This document shows positions 1 to 7,822 of a DNA stretch of 24,999 bases, piece by piece. Each line of letters begins with the position of its first letter. Positions within the stretch are counted from its first letter, which is position 1. This DNA comes from an uncultured Eubacteriales bacterium. GTDB taxonomy: Bacteria > Bacillota > Clostridia > Oscillospirales > CAG-382. Location: positions 1 through 24,999 of the forward strand of contig URJL01000034.1 of the NCBI GenBank assembly GCA_900548115.1. Direction: 5' to 3'. The position numbers were made by a program, and so were the translations under genes. Under the pieces are notes generated by a model. The model did not search any database. It saw nothing but the letters and a program-made list of their open reading frames with translations, and was not told the DNA's origin.

Positions 1-1057
1 CGTTGGTCGTGATCTTCGCGTCGCCGATGGTGAGCTTGATCTCGGTCTTTTCTTCAACGACTTCGGGCTGCTCGCCGTCTACCCAAGTGACATTGGTGGT
101 GCCGGGCTCGAGCGTTACGTTTCCGTTCGGGATTTCCTTGCCGTCGATCTTGGCGATCTTGCCCTTTTCCGCCTTGACTTCAAATACGCCGACTTCTTCG
201 GTAGGCATTACCTTACCGCCCTTTTCGGAGTTGATGATAAATACGCCGCCTGCCGCCTGGTCTTCACCGTAAGCGAACTTTTCGGGCTGCTTCATACCGT
301 TGTTGAAGATGAAGTTGAGCGCGCCCATGATATCCATATCGAACTTTTCTTGATGTGCGATCTCGGTAAGTGTACCGCCGTTGTATACGATCGAAACGTT
401 TCCGCCGACCGAAATACCGACCTGATCGTCCTTATAGTGGTCGGCCGCCAGACCGACACACTTGACTGTACCGCCGTTAACTTCGAAAATCGTGCTGCCG
501 GCGTTGCCGTTTGCGTACGAGGTGGAATAACCGCCGCCGAGGTGCAGTGTGCCGTACGTGCCGCTTTCGATGATGTAATGCGTCGAATGATCGACTGTCA
601 TGTTCTCGAAGGAGGTGAGATGCATCATAGTGGTGAAGGAAACATCCTCGCCGATGTCAAACACAGTCAGTTCGCCGAGCGGATTGAAATGGGAATATTT
701 GCCCATGTCAAACAGGATATCCTTAAAGGTGATGTTGCCGCCGAACACAATGCCGTTACTCGGTTCGACATGAATGGTGGAGTCCTTGGTAGCGCCCTTA
801 ACGGTTACCATGCCGTCCCAGCCGACACTTCTTGCATGGTCGTCCATGCCGTAGGTGCCGTAAACATAAATCGTGCCGTCCTTGCCGTCGAGCGCCGTGA
901 TGGCTTCGTCAAAAGTACCGAAAGGATCGTCCTCCGTACCCTTTCCGTTGCTTCCGGCTTCGATCCAATACTCGTTTTCGCCCTCTGCCGAAGCGGTAAT
1001 GCTTGCCGCGGACAAAAGAAGCATAGCGGCGAGCGCTGCGGATAAAATCTTCTTGTA
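1..1057 (-). CDS. Secreted beta-rich surface protein, N-terminal part (cut by window edge)
   Basis: An open frame of about 352 codons runs off the left edge. It begins with a signal-peptide-like stretch (KKILSAALAAMLLLS, then ASITASA and a likely cleavage before EGENEYW). The mature part is rich in Gly, Thr and Asn and in short hydrophobic strands, with a WIEAGSNGKGTEDDPFGTF opening typical of secreted right-handed beta-helix/pectate-lyase-fold proteins. Near the edge, IKLTIGDAKITTN resembles the first strand of a copper-amine-oxidase-N-like stalk domain; this is an inference. No ATG, GTG or TTG lies at the expected place. An in-frame TAA (1072-1070) is followed by an AGGGGG Shine-Dalgarno, and the codon at normal spacing is TAC (1057-1055). 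The first in-frame ATG (1024-1022) falls inside the signal-peptide core. The frame is therefore certain but the start is not. A strong promoter lies just upstream. Probable role: cell-surface or polysaccharide-binding protein; function not recognised. Confidence 0.72.
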
Positions 1058-1109
1058 TAATAATCCCCCTTAGGTGATAATTTGTTATGTGGTTTCCCAC
1101 TCTGTGGTT

Positions 1110-1138
1110 ATTATAGCACAAAAAAATCACTTTGTCTA
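1110..1138 (-). promoter_or_regulatory. SigA-type promoter for the surface protein
   Basis: On the minus strand, TAGACA (1138-1133) and TATAAT (1115-1110) are separated by exactly 17 nt. A TG dinucleotide precedes the -10 by one base (TGCTATAAT), an extended -10. It sits about 45 nt upstream of the Shine-Dalgarno of the left-edge gene. Confidence 0.75.
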
Positions 1139-1344
1139 TATCTATTTTCTATTTTTTGTTGTCAATTTTGATTTTTTTCGTGATTTTTACACAAAAAAGC
1201 GCGTTTTTTCAAAGTTATTACCGTTATTCCCGTATACTTTTTGCGTGCGTGCTCGTGTGCTCGTGTTCTTACAAAGCCGAACCGCCCTTTCGCAAAAGTG
1301 CCCGCACCGCCGTTCCGTCCAAAATATTGGTTTCTTCGCATAAA

Positions 1345-1869
1345 ATGACCGAACAGCCGAGCCGCGCCGCGCGGACGATCCTCGAGCAAAACGCGGGGCT
1401 GATCTTGGTCTTTATGTCCGCCAACCCTTCTTATTTCCGCGATGTTTACAAGGTGCGGCACACCTATTTTCTGACAAAGCCGATCGACGCCTATTATTTC
1501 GACGACTGCATGCGCCGCATTCGGGCACAGCTTTCGATGCGCCGTCTTGTTTTGGACATCGGCGGCGAGAACCGTGTGATCGAGCTTCAAAACGTTTTGT
1601 ATCTTGAGTCGGCGCTGCGCAAGACGATCTTTCATTTTCGGGACGGCTCGACGCTTTCGGTAAACCGCAAAATGCAAGAGGTCGAAGAGGCGATTCCGTC
1701 GCCCGCCTTTGCACGGGTACACAAAAGCTTTATCGTCAATCTGGACAATGTCGCCGGGATCGAGCGCAGCTGTGTTATGTTTGACGACAAGACAAAGGTC
1801 AACATCAGCCGCCCGTTCATCAAAAGCTTTCGCGAGAAAACGGCGCTGTATTTCAATCAGGTTCTGTAG
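1345..1869 (+). CDS. LytTR-family response regulator with truncated receiver domain
   Basis: The C-terminal half is a clear LytTR DNA-binding domain (VLDIGGENRVIELQNVLYLE, then FARVHKSFIVNLDNV). Before it lies only the last third of a receiver domain: LILVFMSANPSYFRDVYKV and HTYFLTKPID match the beta4-alpha4-beta5 part of AgrA/LytT-type receivers, including the conserved Lys-Pro. The N-terminal part with the acidic pocket and phosphoacceptor Asp is not encoded upstream in any of the three frames. The frame stays open back to 1132, but that stretch is low-complexity and AT-rich. In-frame start options are GTG 1249, GTG 1255, TTG 1327 and ATG 1345; none has a convincing Shine-Dalgarno, so the start is uncertain. 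The gene lies 28 nt before the sensor kinase and the two probably form one operon. It may be a degraded gene, an unphosphorylatable regulator, or an assembly join. Confidence 0.62.
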   Translation: MTEQPSRAARTILEQNAGLILVFMSANPSYFRDVYKVRHTYFLTKPIDAYYFDDCMRRIRAQLSMRRLVLDIGGENRVIELQNVLYLESALRKTIFHFRDGSTLSVNRKMQEVEEAIPSPAFARVHKSFIVNLDNVAGIERSCVMFDDKTKVNISRPFIKSFREKTALYFNQVL

Positions 1870-1897
1870 CTTTTCTTGAGGAAAGGAAAATAAAAAC

Positions 1898-3157
1898 GTG
1901 ACTTTTTTGGACGGATTTCGAATCGGCGCCGCGGCATATGAAATGACTCTCATCGGATACACCTATTTTTCGCTTTTGCACCGCCGCTTCGGAAAGCGTA
2001 TTTCGTATCTCATTTTTATAATCATCGGCATTCTTTCGTGCATCAAGCATTTTCTTTTTTATGACCGCATGGAGATTCGGACGGTAATGCAGTTTACGCT
2101 GTGCTTTATCGCCCTTTTTGTGTTGTTTACCGACTCGGTTTTTAAAAAGCTCGGGGTTTTTGTTTTGTATACCGGAACGGCGGTCGTGGTCGAATCGCTT
2201 TGCATGATGGTGGGCGTTTTGCTCCTCGGCCAGGATTTCTTCGAATCGCAAAGCTTTCATCCGGCCTTTTTGTTTGTTGATCTTATGATCACCACAATCC
2301 TCTTGGTTTTGGCAGTACATAAGCTTTCGCACAAGGCGGTCTTTGAAAGCAAGGCGCAGCGCTTTATCGTAATTTACTGTCTTATGCAGTTCATCACGGC
2401 GCTGATCATGTTTATCATGCTGTGGGATTACAAAATTCAGGCGACTCCCCTCATGGTGTTTTATCTCGTCATGCTGTTTTCGTCAATCGCTTTCGGCATC
2501 TATCTTTTGCGCATGGTGCGCACCGCCTCCGCCGAACAGGCGCGCGCCGACCGCATGGCGCTCCAGGTGAAATTGGCAAACGAGCATTTCGGACGCTTGC
2601 AGGTGCAGTATGAGCAGTACCGCAAGCTGCGTCACGATTACTACAACCACATCAACGTTATCCGCAATATCACCGACACCGAAAAGCGCGAGGCGTATAT
2701 CGACGAGCTGACGCACAAGATCGAAGACCGCAACGGGATCGCCTTTTGCTCGAACGCCGCTCTCGACGCGCTTTTGTTCAACGAAAAAGCGCAAGCCGAC
2801 GCGGCGGGTGTGAAGATCACCTATAAAATCGGCGACCTTTCGGAAGTGAAAATTCCCGACCTCGATATCTGCACCGTCCTTTCCAACCTGTTGGACAACG
2901 CGGTGCGCGGCGCCTCCGAGTACGAAAGCGAGCGCTTCGTCGAGCTTGTCATGACCGTGTCGGCGGGACAGCTGGTCATACGCGTCACCAACAGCGCCGT
3001 CGCGCCGAAAGAAGATCTTTCGACTACCAAAAAGGACAAGGATTCACACGGCTTGGGACTTTCCATCGTCCGCGAAACGGCAGAAAAATACCATGGAGCG
3101 GCAGTTTGGTCGTATGAAAACGGCGTGTTCTGCTGCACCTTCAGCGCGCAGGCGTAA
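1898..3157 (+). CDS. AgrC-like sensor histidine kinase (GHKL ATPase)
   Basis: A 419-residue membrane kinase of the AgrC/HPK10 type. The first ~205 residues contain about six hydrophobic segments (roughly 34-50, 64-78, 86-110, 122-141, 156-175, 184-204) with very short loops, as in peptide-sensing kinases. A short coiled linker leads to the H-box LRHDYYNHINVI with the likely phosphorylated His246. The ATPase domain has the N-box LSNLLDNA (about 328-335) and the G-box SHGLGLSIV (about 383-391). The start is GTG at 1898, preceded by an AGGAAAGG Shine-Dalgarno. It would autophosphorylate and pass phosphate to a LytTR regulator, yet the neighbouring regulator lacks the acceptor half of its receiver, so its true partner may be elsewhere. 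No autoinducer peptide gene or AgrB-like processing gene is seen nearby. The signal is unknown. Confidence 0.9.
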   Translation: MTFLDGFRIGAAAYEMTLIGYTYFSLLHRRFGKRISYLIFIIIGILSCIKHFLFYDRMEIRTVMQFTLCFIALFVLFTDSVFKKLGVFVLYTGTAVVVESLCMMVGVLLLGQDFFESQSFHPAFLFVDLMITTILLVLAVHKLSHKAVFESKAQRFIVIYCLMQFITALIMFIMLWDYKIQATPLMVFYLVMLFSSIAFGIYLLRMVRTASAEQARADRMALQVKLANEHFGRLQVQYEQYRKLRHDYYNHINVIRNITDTEKREAYIDELTHKIEDRNGIAFCSNAALDALLFNEKAQADAAGVKITYKIGDLSEVKIPDLDICTVLSNLLDNAVRGASEYESERFVELVMTVSAGQLVIRVTNSAVAPKEDLSTTKKDKDSHGLGLSIVRETAEKYHGAAVWSYENGVFCCTFSAQA

Positions 3158-3216
3158 AGCTTACCGCAGAGCCTGTCGTCCGTTATTTTCGTATTAACCA
3201 AATTGACTGAATTAAA

Positions 3217-3244
3217 AAGAGGTCGCTTGCAAAAGCGACCTCTT
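3217..3244. terminator. Bidirectional intrinsic terminator
   Basis: A perfect 12-bp stem (AAGAGGTCGCTT / AAGCGACCTCTT) with a GCAA loop lies between the convergent kinase and FAD oxidoreductase genes. The minus-strand side runs into TTTTTAAT, so it best serves the oxidoreductase transcript; the plus side has a weaker CCCTATTTT tract. Confidence 0.85.
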
Positions 3245-3272
3245 CCCTATTTTACCGGTTTTCTGTTCGGTT

Positions 3273-4544
3273 TCAGTCGATAACCGCGCCGTTTTTATGC
3301 AGAATATCGCGGATCGTTTGAATGTCCGCGTCCTTTGCCGCGCACTTCCCGTCAAAGGCGACCGCCGCACCGACACCTGCGGCTTCGCCGAGACAGCAGA
3401 CGATCGGCATGATACGAATCGATGCCTGCGCCTCATGATCGACCGAAATGCAGCGTCCCGCAACCAAAAGGTTATCGATATCGCGCGGGACAAGGCTGCG
3501 GTACGGAATCTGATAATACTGCCCGTCGGGGAAATAGTAATGACTGGTGCCCGAGCCTTCGGGGTTGTGAATATCCACGTCGTAGTTTCCGCACGCGATC
3601 GAATCCTCAAAGCGGCAGCAGTCGATGATCTCCTTGCCCGTGAGAATATGCTCGCCGTCGATCATACGGCTTTCGCGCACGCCGATCTCGGCGGCGGTCG
3701 ACAGAAGCTCCGCGTCCTTCATGGCTTCGATATTATGCTTCAGAAGCAAAAACAGCTCGATTGCCTGTTCGCGCGCTTCGATCTCGGCTTCGGTCACGTC
3801 GAAGGGATCGGTCGGGTTCTTTTTTACGATACGGGTCGAATTGAAATGCAAAACGCCCTTTTGGATCGTGCGGAACACCAAAATGTTCTCGCGCGGGTTG
3901 CGAAGCTTACCCTCCGCCAAAAGCTTTGCGTAAAGCGACTGCCATTTTTCACGCTCGGCATAAAAGCCGTCGACATCGACGTTTCCGACACGGAAGCAAA
4001 GCGTCATCGGCTGGCAAAGGCTGTCCTGCGGACGTCCGAGGCGCGTCTTTACGCCCGCCGCGACCGAAAGATCGGCGTCGCCCGTCGCGTCGATAAAATA
4101 ATCGGCGCAAAGCTCGATATTGCCCGCCTTGGTGGCGACCGTCACGCTCTCAAGCTTTTTCCCGTTTTTCTTCACGCCGCAAAGCGTCGCGTGATACAAA
4201 AGATGAACGCCCGCCTCGCACGCCATGCGGTTGAGCGCAAGCTTTAAATGCTCTTCGCCGAAAAAACTGTCGTTTTCGGCAAATTTCAGCTCGGAAAGCT
4301 CGTTGCGGACCTCCGAAAGGCGCTTTTGAATTTCTTCGAAAAGTCCCGACGAAAGGCGCGTCGTTTTGCCGTCTATCTTGGTGCGATACGGCATAAAGGG
4401 ATTGACAAGACAATTGCAAGCCGCGCCGCCCAGGGCGTTGGCTTTATCAAAAAGCAGAACGTTTTTGCCGAGTCTTGCCGCCGAAATGGCAGCCGCCGCA
4501 CCGGCAAAACCGCCGCCGGCAACGATAATATCATACTGTCTCAT
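3273..4544 (-). CDS. FAD-dependent oxidoreductase (FAD_oxidored family)
   Basis: A 423-residue flavoprotein. The N-terminus carries the dinucleotide-binding Rossmann motif (YDIIVAGGGFAGAAAAISAA) followed by the acidic end of beta2 (VLLFDKANALGGAA). An internal DATGDADL segment and a C-terminal NLLVAGRCISVDHEAQAS / EAAGVGAAVA region, which closes around the flavin, match the FAD_oxidored family (PF12831). That family is often found beside carbohydrate-use genes in Clostridia; the substrate cannot be read from the sequence. No signal peptide is present, so it should be cytoplasmic. It is divergent from the PocR-AraC gene at 4741 and is the natural candidate for control by it. A possible -10 for this gene is TATACT at 4613-4608, without a good -35. 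It ends in the 3217-3244 terminator. Confidence 0.85.
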   Translation of the reverse strand: MRQYDIIVAGGGFAGAAAAISAARLGKNVLLFDKANALGGAACNCLVNPFMPYRTKIDGKTTRLSSGLFEEIQKRLSEVRNELSELKFAENDSFFGEEHLKLALNRMACEAGVHLLYHATLCGVKKNGKKLESVTVATKAGNIELCADYFIDATGDADLSVAAGVKTRLGRPQDSLCQPMTLCFRVGNVDVDGFYAEREKWQSLYAKLLAEGKLRNPRENILVFRTIQKGVLHFNSTRIVKKNPTDPFDVTEAEIEAREQAIELFLLLKHNIEAMKDAELLSTAAEIGVRESRMIDGEHILTGKEIIDCCRFEDSIACGNYDVDIHNPEGSGTSHYYFPDGQYYQIPYRSLVPRDIDNLLVAGRCISVDHEAQASIRIMPIVCCLGEAAGVGAAVAFDGKCAAKDADIQTIRDILHKNGAVID

Positions 4545-4656
4545 ATTCTTCCTCCGAAAATTCCGCCTTTTTCCGGATTCTTCAAAGACGGATTTTTATC
4601 TGTATTCAGTATACCGCAAAAAAAAACAATTTTCTTCTAAAAAAGTTCGAAAATAC

Positions 4657-4685
4657 TTGAACAAACGACAGTTTTTTGTTACAAT
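4657..4685 (+). promoter_or_regulatory. SigA-type promoter for the PocR-AraC regulator
   Basis: TTGAAC (4657-4662) and TACAAT (4680-4685) with a 17-nt spacer, about 55 nt before the ATG at 4741. The 196-nt gap 4545-4740 is otherwise AT-rich and holds the divergent control region shared with the FAD oxidoreductase. Confidence 0.7.
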
Positions 4686-4740
4686 ATGAGAAAAGAGAAG
4701 AACTTTTTGAAAGAAAAAGTACAAAGGCGGCGAAGAAAAA

Positions 4741-5625
4741 ATGGATTGCATCTCCATGAAGGAATTTTTGGACAATATCGGCATGCTCGGAACCTGCCGC
4801 ATCTGCATTCACGACATTTCCGGCATTCTCAGCTTTCCTCCGATCGCGCTTCCGCACGAGAGCAATATCCATTGCTCCGCTTTCTGCGTTCTGGCAAAGC
4901 AGACGCCCTCGGGCTTCAATACCTGTATCCGCTGCAAGCATTACTCCAACAAACGCGCTTTGCTTCACGGGCGCCCCTTCACGGGCACCTGTGCCTTCGG
5001 CATGACCGAGACGGTCTATCCCGTCGAGATCGACGGCAAAACACGCTGTATTCTTTACCTCGGCGGATGGGTAAGAGACCAAAAAAAGTCGCTGGAAAAA
5101 CTGGAAAATATCTGCCGCGTCACGGGAAACAACCATTACGCCATGCGTGAGCTGCTTCTCGGCTGTACCGACGATATGACCGACGAGCGCGCTCTTTCGC
5201 TGTGCCGCATGACGGCAAGTTATCTTACGCTGTTATACGAGACGAACAAAGGCAATTTCCCCGAAAAGGAAAACCCTTATCACTGGGCAGTCTCCGCCAT
5301 AAAGCGTTATATCGACGACAATTACCGTCAAAACCTGACCCTTTCCGATATTTGCCGCCTTTATTTCATCAACGAAAAGTATGCGGGACAGCTTTTCAAA
5401 GCCCAGATCGGGCAGAGCTTTCATCGCTATTTGAATTCCGTGCGGCTGAAAAAGGCTTCGGAGCTTATCCAAAACGGCGATTGGAAGATCATCGACGTCG
5501 CGTTGCTGTGCGGCTTTAACAATGTGACGTATTTTAACCGCAAATTTTTCGAATGCTACGGCGTTTCGCCCGGGGAATATCGAAAAAACGCCGAAAAGGT
5601 CTTGCGAATCCATACAAACGATTAA
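4741..5625 (+). CDS. AraC-family regulator with PocR sensory domain
   Basis: A 294-residue transcription factor. Residues about 5-165 match the PocR ligand-binding domain (PF10114): a cysteine pattern C45-x3-C49-x12-C62-x2-C65-x18-C84, then YPVEIDGKTRCILYLGGWV. The C-terminal ~110 residues are two AraC helix-turn-helix units (LTLSDICRLYFINEKYAGQL and KIIDVALLCGFNNVTYFNRK) ending in the typical FFECYGVSPGEYR. PocR was named for the propanediol/cobalamin regulator of Salmonella, and the domain family is thought to bind small hydrocarbon derivatives; the ligand here is unknown. The start at 4741 has a weak AAAGGCGG Shine-Dalgarno and its own promoter. Given the divergent layout, it most likely controls the FAD oxidoreductase at 3273-4544 and itself. 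It ends before a strong terminator. Confidence 0.88.
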   Translation: MDCISMKEFLDNIGMLGTCRICIHDISGILSFPPIALPHESNIHCSAFCVLAKQTPSGFNTCIRCKHYSNKRALLHGRPFTGTCAFGMTETVYPVEIDGKTRCILYLGGWVRDQKKSLEKLENICRVTGNNHYAMRELLLGCTDDMTDERALSLCRMTASYLTLLYETNKGNFPEKENPYHWAVSAIKRYIDDNYRQNLTLSDICRLYFINEKYAGQLFKAQIGQSFHRYLNSVRLKKASELIQNGDWKIIDVALLCGFNNVTYFNRKFFECYGVSPGEYRKNAEKVLRIHTND

Positions 5626-5636
5626 CTCAAGACAAA

Positions 5637-5664
5637 AAGCTCCGCACGGAAACGTGCGGAGCTT
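5637..5664. terminator. Bidirectional intrinsic terminator
   Basis: A perfect 12-bp stem AAGCTCCGCACG / CGTGCGGAGCTT closed by a GAAA tetraloop lies between the convergent AraC gene and glmS. On the minus strand it is followed by TTTTTGTCTT, on the plus strand by CGTTTTCTGTTTTT. Confidence 0.88.
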
Positions 5665-5688
5665 CGTTTTCTGTTTTTCGTGCGGCGC

Positions 5689-7521
5689 TTACTCTACCGT
5701 CACCGATTTTGCAAGGTTGCGGGGTTTATCCACATCGCATCCGAGAAGGACCGAGGTGTAATAAGCGAACAGCTGCAGCACCGTCATGGTCGGGATCGGC
5801 ATATACAGCTCGTCGATCTCGGGAAGAATCAGCACGTCGTCGGCGATCTCGTCGATTCCGTGCGCGCCCGCTTTGCAAAGCAAGATCACACGCGCGCCGC
5901 GCGCCCGAACCTCTTTGATATTGCTGATCATTTTGTCATAAAGCGCGTCCTGCGTGCAGACCGCAACGACCGGCGTTCCGTCGGTAATTAAGGAGATCGT
6001 GCCGTGCTTCAATTCGCCCGCGGCATAGGCTTCGCTGTGGATATACGAAATTTCCTTCAGCTTGAGCGATGCCTCCTGCGCGACATCGTAGTCGAGTCCG
6101 CGTCCGATAAAGAAGAGGTGTTCGCTTTCTTTGTATTCATCCGAAACGGCGCGGCAGCGCTCCGAGAGCGAAAATGCCTTTTCGACCGCTTCGGGAACAA
6201 CCGTCAAAAGATCGTTCGTAAGCTTCTTTGCCTCCGTTTCCGAAAGCTTTCCGCAGCAAAGGGCAAGCTTTATCGCAAAGAGGTAAAGAAGCGACACCTG
6301 AACGGTGTATGCCTTGGTGCTGGCGACCGCGATCTCGGGTCCCGCCCATGTATAAAGCGTGCTGTCCGCCTCACGGGCAATGGACGAGCCGGCAACGTTG
6401 ACGATGGCGAGCGTGTAAGCTCCGCGTTCCTTGGAAAGGCGCAGCGCCGCCAGCGTATCGGCGGTCTCGCCCGACTGGGAAATGATGATGACCAAGTCCT
6501 TCTTTCCGAGGATCGGATTTTTGTAACGGAACTCCGAGGCGATCTCCACCTCGACGGGAATCCGTGCGAGTTTTTCGACGGCGGTCTTTCCGATCAGCCC
6601 CGCATGCATGGCGGTGCCGCAGGCGACCATATGGATCCGCTCGAAGGAGCGAAGGGTCTCGTCGGTCAGCGCGGGAAGTCCGAGCTCGGGAAGTCCGTCT
6701 TTCACGCGCGGACGAATCGTCTTGATAATCGAAGACGGCTCTTCATGTATCTCCTTGATCATGAAATGCTCGTAACCGCCCTTTTCCGCCGCGTCAATGT
6801 CCCAATCGGCGACCTTTACGGTCTTTTCGACGGGTTTTCCCGAAAGGTCATATACCTTTGCCTCTTTTTCGGATACAACGGCGATTTCGCCCTGTTCCGG
6901 TTGAAAATAGCGGTTGGTGTGCTTGAGCACCGCGGGGATGTCGGAGGCGATATAATTGCCTTTATCCGAAAGCGCGACGATGAGAGGACTGTCCTTGCGG
7001 GTCGCGTAGATCTTGCCGGGAAAGTCTTTAAAAAGGATTCCGAAAGCATACGAGCCGTTGATCTTTTCGAGAGCCGAGCGAATGGCACAAAGAGGGTCGT
7101 GCGAGGCACGGTAGTAATAATCGATGAGTTTTGCCGCAACCTCGGTGTCGGTCTGCGACACAAAGGTATAGCCCTGCTCGGTCAGAAAGTTTTTGAGAGA
7201 AATATAGTTTTCGATAATGCCGTTATGAACAAGCGCAAGATTTTCCGTCCCATGGGGGTGGGAATTGATATCCGACGGTTCGCCGTGCGTCGCCCAGCGG
7301 GTGTGTCCGATTCCGCAGAGAGAGGAAAGCGAGGGATAGTTTTCCTCGAGCTTTTCTTCGACGTTCCGAATCCGTCCTTTTGCTTTGACCGTCGTAATGC
7401 CGTCCTTTTCGAAAACGGCGATTCCGGCGGAGTCATAGCCCCGATATTCCAGGGCTTTTAAGCCGTAAAGCAACTTGGGTATCGCATTTTCGTTACCCGA
7501 ATAACCGATAATTCCGCACAT
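5689..7521 (-). CDS. glmS: Glutamine--fructose-6-phosphate aminotransferase (GlmS)
   Basis: A 610-residue enzyme making glucosamine-6-phosphate from fructose-6-phosphate and glutamine, the first step of peptidoglycan amino-sugar synthesis; cytoplasmic. The N-terminal glutaminase opens with MCGIIGYSG, where the Cys after Met is the nucleophile, and contains YRGYDSAGIA, GHTRWATHG and HNGIIENY. Two SIS sugar-phosphate domains follow (MVACGTAMHAGLIGK; IISQSGETADTLAALR; SEAYAAGELKHGTISL), and the C-terminus ends KPRNLAKSVTVE as in the family. The frame is open upstream to 7644, but the Met before CGIIG at 7521 must be the start: the catalytic Cys has to be N-terminal, an AAAGG Shine-Dalgarno lies 6 nt before it, and the upstream stretch is the ribozyme. 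Expression is expected to fall when glucosamine-6-phosphate activates that ribozyme. No separate promoter is obvious between it and the GlmU-like gene upstream. Confidence 0.97.
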   Translation of the reverse strand: MCGIIGYSGNENAIPKLLYGLKALEYRGYDSAGIAVFEKDGITTVKAKGRIRNVEEKLEENYPSLSSLCGIGHTRWATHGEPSDINSHPHGTENLALVHNGIIENYISLKNFLTEQGYTFVSQTDTEVAAKLIDYYYRASHDPLCAIRSALEKINGSYAFGILFKDFPGKIYATRKDSPLIVALSDKGNYIASDIPAVLKHTNRYFQPEQGEIAVVSEKEAKVYDLSGKPVEKTVKVADWDIDAAEKGGYEHFMIKEIHEEPSSIIKTIRPRVKDGLPELGLPALTDETLRSFERIHMVACGTAMHAGLIGKTAVEKLARIPVEVEIASEFRYKNPILGKKDLVIIISQSGETADTLAALRLSKERGAYTLAIVNVAGSSIAREADSTLYTWAGPEIAVASTKAYTVQVSLLYLFAIKLALCCGKLSETEAKKLTNDLLTVVPEAVEKAFSLSERCRAVSDEYKESEHLFFIGRGLDYDVAQEASLKLKEISYIHSEAYAAGELKHGTISLITDGTPVVAVCTQDALYDKMISNIKEVRARGARVILLCKAGAHGIDEIADDVLILPEIDELYMPIPTMTVLQLFAYYTSVLLGCDVDKPRNLAKSVTVE

Positions 7522-7533
7522 AAAATACCTTTC

Positions 7534-7555
7534 TCCGACAAATATGCCTGTCGGA
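7534..7555 (-). promoter_or_regulatory. Hairpin abutting the glmS ribosome-binding site
   Basis: TCCGACA and TGTCGGA form a perfect 7-bp stem around an 8-nt loop (GGCATATT). The 3' arm ends inside the GGAGAAAGG Shine-Dalgarno stretch of glmS. It lies outside the ribozyme core and could lower ribosome access or protect the cleaved downstream RNA; both ideas are inference. Confidence 0.55.
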
Positions 7556-7580
7556 CGCAAAGTCAATTCGTATACGGAAA

Positions 7581-7726
7581 GATGCATCATCATCGGATCT
7601 TTGACGGCTGCCCGCTTTGTTACCGATGTTCGATGGATGCACACCGTGAGAATATCCGCCGAGTCTTTCGATCATTCTCATCCTCGTCACTCAAAGTCAT
7701 AAAGAAGCGGCTTTGAGCCTGGCGCT
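7581..7726 (-). ncRNA. glmS ribozyme (glucosamine-6-phosphate riboswitch)
   Basis: The minus strand shows the glmS ribozyme signature in order. Scissile A|GCGCC: cleavage is predicted between A7726 and G7725. P1 is CTCAAAG (7717-7711) with CTTTGAG (7696-7690). Then come the conserved TGACGAGGA, ATCGAA and TCGGCGGAT, and P2-type pairing GAGAAT / ATTCTC followed by CACGG. The 3' part has an outer stem TGCATC / GATGCA (P3) and an inner stem CATCGG / CCGATG (P4) flanking a TAACAAAG...TCAAAGAT internal loop, as in Bacillus and Thermoanaerobacter examples. The family self-cleaves with glucosamine-6-phosphate as cofactor, and the cleaved mRNA is degraded, giving feedback on glmS. It ends about 60 nt before the glmS ATG. 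Confidence 0.96.
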
Positions 7727-7822
7727 TTTTTCGTCACTGCCAATCCTTCCGTTTGCCGCGGCAGTATTTCGAAAAATTCTTTTGCTTATTCTTTCTTGCT
7801 TTTTTTGGGCATGCTTTCTCTT

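Noticed and set aside
1074..1343. A plus-strand 89-codon open frame upstream of the LytTR gene
   Set aside because: It is AT-rich, covers the promoter of the divergent surface protein, has no Shine-Dalgarno and no resemblance to a receiver-domain N-terminus.
7522..7644. A 41-residue N-terminal extension of GlmS
   Set aside because: The catalytic Cys must follow the initiator Met, and the extension is the ribozyme 3' part and leader read as protein.
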